Shown here in pieces: positions 48,111 through 51,170 of a stretch of DNA of 51,170 bases. A program made the translations under genes and the position numbers. Location of the stretch: NCBI GenBank assembly GCA_022824315.1, contig JAJEAC010000074.1:1-51170 (forward strand). The letters run 5' to 3'. The stretch's first letter is position 1, and every line of letters begins with the position of its first letter. The notes below the pieces were generated by a model. That model was not told the DNA's origin and searched no databases. It saw only the letters and a program-made list of their open reading frames with translations. Origin of the DNA: Silicimonas sp. GTDB taxonomy: Bacteria > Pseudomonadota > Alphaproteobacteria > Rhodobacterales > Rhodobacteraceae.

Positions 48111-49079
48111 GTTGCGGGCGCTTCGCGTGATGTCGGAATACTGCCCGTCGGGACGATAGGGCCAGAGATAGGTCGGCAACACGGCATGCATGGACGTTGG
48201 ATGAATTCCAAGGTCGGCAAGGGTGCGGGCATCGGCGGCCACGACATTGTCGCGCTTCAGCTCAATTGCCTGGTCGAGCGTAATCGGCTGTTTCAGGACA
48301 CCCAGGGAAAGGAACGAGGCGAGGCCGCTGGCCCTGGCAATGGCGCGGCCAGCCCAGAAAGGAAGGGCAACGATCAGGGAGCGTCGGCGTATGACCTTGA
48401 GCATCCCCTCCATCAGTTCGCGGAAGCTGGCGATGTCCGGCCCGCCCAACTCATAGATTCCCGCCTCGGCCTCCCCGAGAACAGCCCTTTCTACGGCGGC
48501 GGCCACGTCGTCGACATAGACGGGCTGGAACTTCGTCTCTGCGCCGACGAGCGGAAGCACCGGCGACAGCCGGGCCATCGCCGCAAAGCGGTTGAAGAAC
48601 TGGTCTTCAGGCCCGAAAATCACCGACGGGCGCAGGATGACCGCCCCTGGGAATGCGCCGTTAACTTCCGCCTCTCCAAGTCCCTTGCTGCTTGCATATT
48701 CGCTTTCCGCGACCGGGTCGGCTCCAATACTTGAGACATGCACCAGCCTCGATACGCCTTCCAATGCGGCAATGCGGGCGATGCGCCCCGCGCCGTCGCG
48801 TTGGACTGCATTGAAGTTGTTCCGGCCGGACGCATCAAACGTACCTACGCAATTGACGACAGCCTCGGCCCCCCGCGCCGCCTGCCGCACCGAATTGTCG
48901 TCGCGAATGTTGCAAAGAACCGGCTCGACCTGCCCCGGAGTGCCCCGCGGCTTTACGAAGATGGCTTCGTCCGGTCGCCGTACCGCCACACGCACGCGCC
49001 AACCGACCTGCGCCATGCGGCTGGCGACATACCGTCCGACAAATCCGGATCCGCCATAGATGGTCACCAGTCGCGACAT
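48099..49079 (-). CDS. NDUFA9-like NAD(P)-binding reductase (complex I-associated family)
   Basis: SDR-fold protein of 326 residues. The N-terminal TIYGGSGFVGRYVASRM (residues 5-21) is an atypical-SDR dinucleotide motif, and VHVSSIGADPVAESEYASSKG near 117 replaces the classic YxxxK. FQPVYVDDVAAAV near 190 and the C-terminal region match complex I NDUFA9/39-kDa-subunit relatives in alphaproteobacteria. It may act in quinone or respiratory-chain biogenesis. The ATG at 49079 is chosen because the Rossmann motif begins four residues later. Its 3' end overlaps uppP. Confidence 0.88.
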   Translation of the reverse strand: MSRLVTIYGGSGFVGRYVASRMAQVGWRVRVAVRRPDEAIFVKPRGTPGQVEPVLCNIRDDNSVRQAARGAEAVVNCVGTFDASGRNNFNAVQRDGAGRIARIAALEGVSRLVHVSSIGADPVAESEYASSKGLGEAEVNGAFPGAVILRPSVIFGPEDQFFNRFAAMARLSPVLPLVGAETKFQPVYVDDVAAAVERAVLGEAEAGIYELGGPDIASFRELMEGMLKVIRRRSLIVALPFWAGRAIARASGLASFLSLGVLKQPITLDQAIELKRDNVVAADARTLADLGIHPTSMHAVLPTYLWPYRPDGQYSDITRSARNLRG

Positions 49080-49208
49080 GCGCTGCACCTTCACCAGTTC
49101 TGCCTTTGGGTGTAGCCCCGCACCCATTGCCCGGCAAGGTCCAAATCTCCGCGAAATGGTCGTTGACACAGTCTGCGCCCGTGCCTATTCCCAACCTTCG
49201 ATCCACCG

Positions 49209-49295
49209 GCCCAGGTGGCGGAATTGGTAGACGCGCTAGCTTCAGGTGCTAGTGTCCATATGGACGTGGAGGTTCGAGTCCTCTCCTGGGCACCA
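49209..49295 (+). tRNA. tRNA-Leu (anticodon CAG)
   Basis: Complete cloverleaf of 87 bases. The acceptor GCCCAGG (49209-49215) pairs with CCTGGGC (49285-49291), followed by the discriminator A and an encoded CCA. The anticodon arm is CTAGC-TTCAGGT-GCTAG with anticodon CAG. A long variable arm (TGTCCATATGGACG) identifies it as class II, and the T-arm is GAGGTTCGAGTCCTC. It reads codons CUG. An integrase gene fragment lies 160 bases downstream, so its 3' end is a probable attachment site. Confidence 0.98.
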
Positions 49296-49456
49296 CTCAT
49301 CCCGAACATAGTTTCTCAAAGTCCTTGAAAAACAAGGAATATTTCGGTATTCAGGTGAACATAGATGAGCGCCGTTACCCATCAAATCTCACACATTTCT
49401 GGGTAATGACCTGGGTAACGAACGCGACTTGTGGTGATCGGAGTGCCGTTACCCAG

Positions 49457-49720
49457 ATGCCACTTTCTGACCTCAAGATTCGCAAGTCTAAACAAAAGGA
49501 TAAGCCTTATCGACTCAGTGATGGTTTGGGCCTACACATTCGGATCCAACCAACAGGCTCCAAACTCTGGCAATTTCGATATCAGTTCATGGGCAAGGAA
49601 AAGCTGCTGTCTTTGGGCCAGTATCCAACGGTTTCACTGGCAGAAGCGAGAGCTAAACGGGACGATGCCAAGAGATTACTGGCGGACGGCATTGATCCTT
49701 CAGTTCAGAAGAAATTGGAT
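49457..49720 (+). pseudogene. Truncated P4-type tyrosine integrase (arm-binding domain only)
   Basis: About 88 residues of the N-terminal DUF4102/arm-type DNA-binding domain: PLSDLKIRKSKQKDKPYRL, GLGLHIRIQPTGSKLWQF, SLGQYPTVSLAEARAKRDDA. A complete integrase of this type is about 400 residues; the core-binding and catalytic domains are missing. After KKLD the frame runs into unrelated DNA and stops at 49891. It lies directly downstream of tRNA-Leu, the usual target of such integrases, so an element once inserted here and has lost its recombinase. Confidence 0.85.
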
Positions 49721-49741
49721 GGCATTGATGCCCACGTGAAG

Positions 49742-49855
49742 GCCGAGGATGTAGATGTGCTGCATCCGGTCGGCGAGCCGGATACCGAAGGGTTTGCTGC
49801 TGTAGCGACCGTAGGCGGTACCGATCATCGTGACGCTGTTGGGATTCCAGTGCAT
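49742..49855 (-). pseudogene. Fragment resembling the N-terminus of a conjugative ATPase/coupling protein
   Basis: Minus-strand frame of 38 recognisable residues beginning MHWNPNSVTMIG and continuing SKPFGIRLADRMQHIYILG. This resembles the stretch just before the Walker A loop (G-Q-T-G-T-G-K-S-T) in type IV secretion and DNA-transfer ATPases. The nucleotide loop that should follow is cut off at about 49742, where the sequence changes into the region next to the integrase fragment. The similarity is from memory of the family and the fragment is short. Confidence 0.45.
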
Positions 49856-50055
49856 CCCCACAGTCTGACAAAGGAACCTGCCTGCCGGTAGTCCGCCCCG
49901 GGTGGGATCCTCATGGTCGCCATATGCGCATTCCGGGCGGGCTATGGGGAAAACCCCCGTGTGCTATTCTGAGACCATACAGTTCTTTCCTCTCACCTTT
50001 CGTCGGGTACGCCCGAAGCGGTTTCGGGCGGCCACCCGGCGCAAGGAGAGAGACA

Positions 50056-50502
50056 ATGGGACAAGTCAAGATCAACACCTGGGACCTCGTCGGCGCCTAT
50101 CCGGTCTGCGGCGCCTGCGGATCCAGCAAGGTGAGGCGTGATGCCTGGGCCGAATGGAACATGGCGACGCGCGAATGGGAGCTGCAGAACATCTTCGATG
50201 ACTTCTGCTGCGACAACTGCGGCCTTGCCGGGCTGCCGGAGCGGAAGGTCGACGAGGAGTTCCGCAGAAAACGCATCCGGCGCCTGAACGATGCCCTGCG
50301 GCATGGCCAGGTCAAGCACGGCGCGATCGTCATCACCGCGGGACCGCAAGCGAAGGATGAAGCGTTCCTCGGCCAGGCAACAAGGGCAATCGCCGCAATC
50401 GACATGTTCTCGGAAGACAATGACCCGCACGGCGAACACGACTTCGGCGCCCTCGACCTCGAGGGCGAGAAGCTGGTCTGGATTACTTCGACCGCAGCCT
50501 GA
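50056..50502 (+). CDS. DUF3768-domain protein with an N-terminal zinc-ribbon-like region
   Basis: Protein of 148 residues. The C-terminal half has the DUF3768 pattern (RIRRLNDALRHGQ, VITAGPQAKD, DNDPHGEHDFGALDLEGEKL), common on alphaproteobacterial plasmids and integrative elements and of unknown function. The N-terminal part carries Cys18-x2-Cys21 and Cys52-x2-Cys55, which could bind zinc. The ATG at 50056 has AAGGAGAG ten bases upstream. It supports the view that this stretch belongs to a mobile element. Confidence 0.85.
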   Translation: MGQVKINTWDLVGAYPVCGACGSSKVRRDAWAEWNMATREWELQNIFDDFCCDNCGLAGLPERKVDEEFRRKRIRRLNDALRHGQVKHGAIVITAGPQAKDEAFLGQATRAIAAIDMFSEDNDPHGEHDFGALDLEGEKLVWITSTAA

Positions 50503-50581
50503 ATCGGGGCTCCCCCGATCCGGCCAGCCCGGTACTAACCCACTGGGTCCTGACCCTGATGTTTGCGAGCGAGTATTGTAG

Positions 50582-50866
50582 GTGGTGGACAAGCGACCCA
50601 AAGACAACGTCTACGAAGAACACCGGATCAACTGGCGCGGTCAGGAGATCACCGTGCGGTGGTGTCCGGCTTGGCTTGGCGGCGATACCGCCCATCTCGA
50701 GATCGTGACACAGGATCGGAGTCCCCATCCGATCTCCCAAACCGGCTGCCGCTCGCATTTCTGTCCGCGGGAAGTAGTGGACGACGCGGGCGGCCCGGTG
50801 GCCATTGTCGCCGCCTGGCTCGAATGGGTCGATGACGGCAAGGCCGTGCAGTTGACGTTGTTCTGA
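50582..50866 (+). CDS. Small conserved-type hypothetical protein
   Basis: A 94-residue soluble protein of unknown function, beginning at a GTG (50582; a second GTG follows directly). It contains WRGQEITVRWCPAWLGGDTAHLE and a hydrophobic centre (VAIVAAWLEWVDDGKAVQL). I have seen similar short proteins on Rhodobacterales plasmids and islands but know no function. It follows the DUF3768 gene by 80 bases and ends six bases before a strong terminator. Confidence 0.7.
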   Translation: MVDKRPKDNVYEEHRINWRGQEITVRWCPAWLGGDTAHLEIVTQDRSPHPISQTGCRSHFCPREVVDDAGGPVAIVAAWLEWVDDGKAVQLTLF

Positions 50867-50871
50867 CCAAT

Positions 50872-50895
50872 CGGCCCGCCCGAAAGGGCGGGCCG
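50872..50895. terminator. Strong hairpin terminator with a GAAA tetraloop
   Basis: A 10-bp stem (50872-50881 with 50886-50895) closed by a GAAA tetraloop and followed by TTATAT on the plus strand. It lies between the convergent genes ending at 50866 and 50949 and could stop transcription from the left; the T-rich tail is short. Confidence 0.75.
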
Positions 50896-50948
50896 TTATA
50901 TGTCCACCTTAGCTCCACCTGCTTGGATCAGCCGACCGAACAAATCCA

Positions 50949-51170
50949 TCAAATCTCGTAGTAAATCGGGCTCTTTTCCTCTTTCAGGAACTCGTTGGGC
51001 TCATCAAGTCGCCGCATGAGCATCTCAGTAGGGGTTCGAGGAGTGGGCCGTTGCCCCTCACCAGAGGGGGCAGCCAGGACAAACTGCGCTGCCTCGAACC
51101 AATTCGATGGCTCAAATTCAATGGATTTCCCGGACACGGTGCGGTTCGAGGTCGCCCATAGGACGATATT
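50949..51170 (-). CDS. C-terminal part of an unknown protein, cut by the window edge
   Basis: The minus-strand frame is open from the window edge at 51170 to a stop at 50949, giving the last 73 residues. A GTG at 51137 lies inside, but the upstream reading (NIVLWATSNRTVSGKS) continues sensibly, so the gene probably begins outside. The tail (SNWFEAAQFVLAAPSGEG, then FLKEEKSPIYYEI) is soluble and charged. I do not recognise it. Confidence 0.55.
   Translation of the reverse strand, partial: NIVLWATSNRTVSGKSIEFEPSNWFEAAQFVLAAPSGEGQRPTPRTPTEMLMRRLDEPNEFLKEEKSPIYYEI

Overview
The window looks like chromosomal DNA from a high-GC alphaproteobacterium, most probably a member of the Rhodobacterales (Roseobacter-type lineages). 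I infer this from the codon use, the gene families and the protein styles: a two-permease polar amino-acid ABC system, a hut cluster that uses the HutF/HutG route, a DddP-like M24 protein, a DUF3768 protein and an NDUFA9-like reductase. No rRNA and no CRISPR array is visible. There is one tRNA, tRNA-Leu(CAG), at 49209-49295.

Layout. 0.3-2.8 kb: two overlapping amino-acid ABC permeases, then pyrF. 2.9-9.9 kb (minus strand): a BMP-family (nucleoside-type) ABC importer in the order ATPase, permease, permease, binding protein, then a strong hairpin, then an aldo/keto reductase and a FAD amine/amino-acid oxidase. 10.2-11.8 kb: glpD. 12.1-19.4 kb: histidine utilisation, hutC-hutF divergent from hutI-hutH-hutG-hutU, with two palindromes between them that suit HutC operators. 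19.6-21.7 kb: a two-gene unit of an Fe(II)/2-oxoglutarate oxygenase related to the HalD/BesD amino-acid halogenases (but with a hydroxylase-type HxD motif) and a DddP-like M24 metalloenzyme that keeps every metal and catalytic residue I remember from DMSP lyase DddP. 22.1-26.6 kb: map, sfsA, a CinA-type molybdopterin-domain protein, a small coupled ORF, an OmpA-domain protein and sodC.

26.8-34.3 kb (minus strand) is a self-contained sugar or sugar-acid operon: FadR-type regulator, XylF/XylG/XylH-type importer, gluconate-dehydrogenase-type small subunit, GMC flavin dehydrogenase, a small unknown ORF and an enolase-superfamily dehydratase. The logic would be import, oxidation to an aldonate or lactone, then dehydration to a 2-keto-3-deoxy acid. 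34.7-36.8 kb: fadH. 36.8-40.5 kb is sparsely coding and looks like accessory DNA: a structured tRNA-like element, an orphan MpaB/latex-clearing-type oxygenase, and a Fic protein with a degenerate motif and a small partner. 40.6-47.1 kb: gltD, a GFA-family zinc protein and gltB, probably from a promoter that contains a perfect palindrome. 47.3-49.1 kb: uppP convergent with an NDUFA9-like reductase.

49.2-51.2 kb is the edge of an integrative element. tRNA-Leu is followed by the arm-binding domain of a P4-type integrase, cut off and joined to an oppositely oriented scrap that resembles a conjugative ATPase/coupling protein, then a DUF3768 protein, a small unknown protein, a textbook terminator and an unknown protein running off the window.

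The best candidates for undescribed biology are the HxD-oxygenase/DddP-like pair (19.6-21.7 kb), the GMC/dehydratase sugar operon (26.8-34.3 kb) and the Fic module with the altered motif (39.7-40.5 kb).
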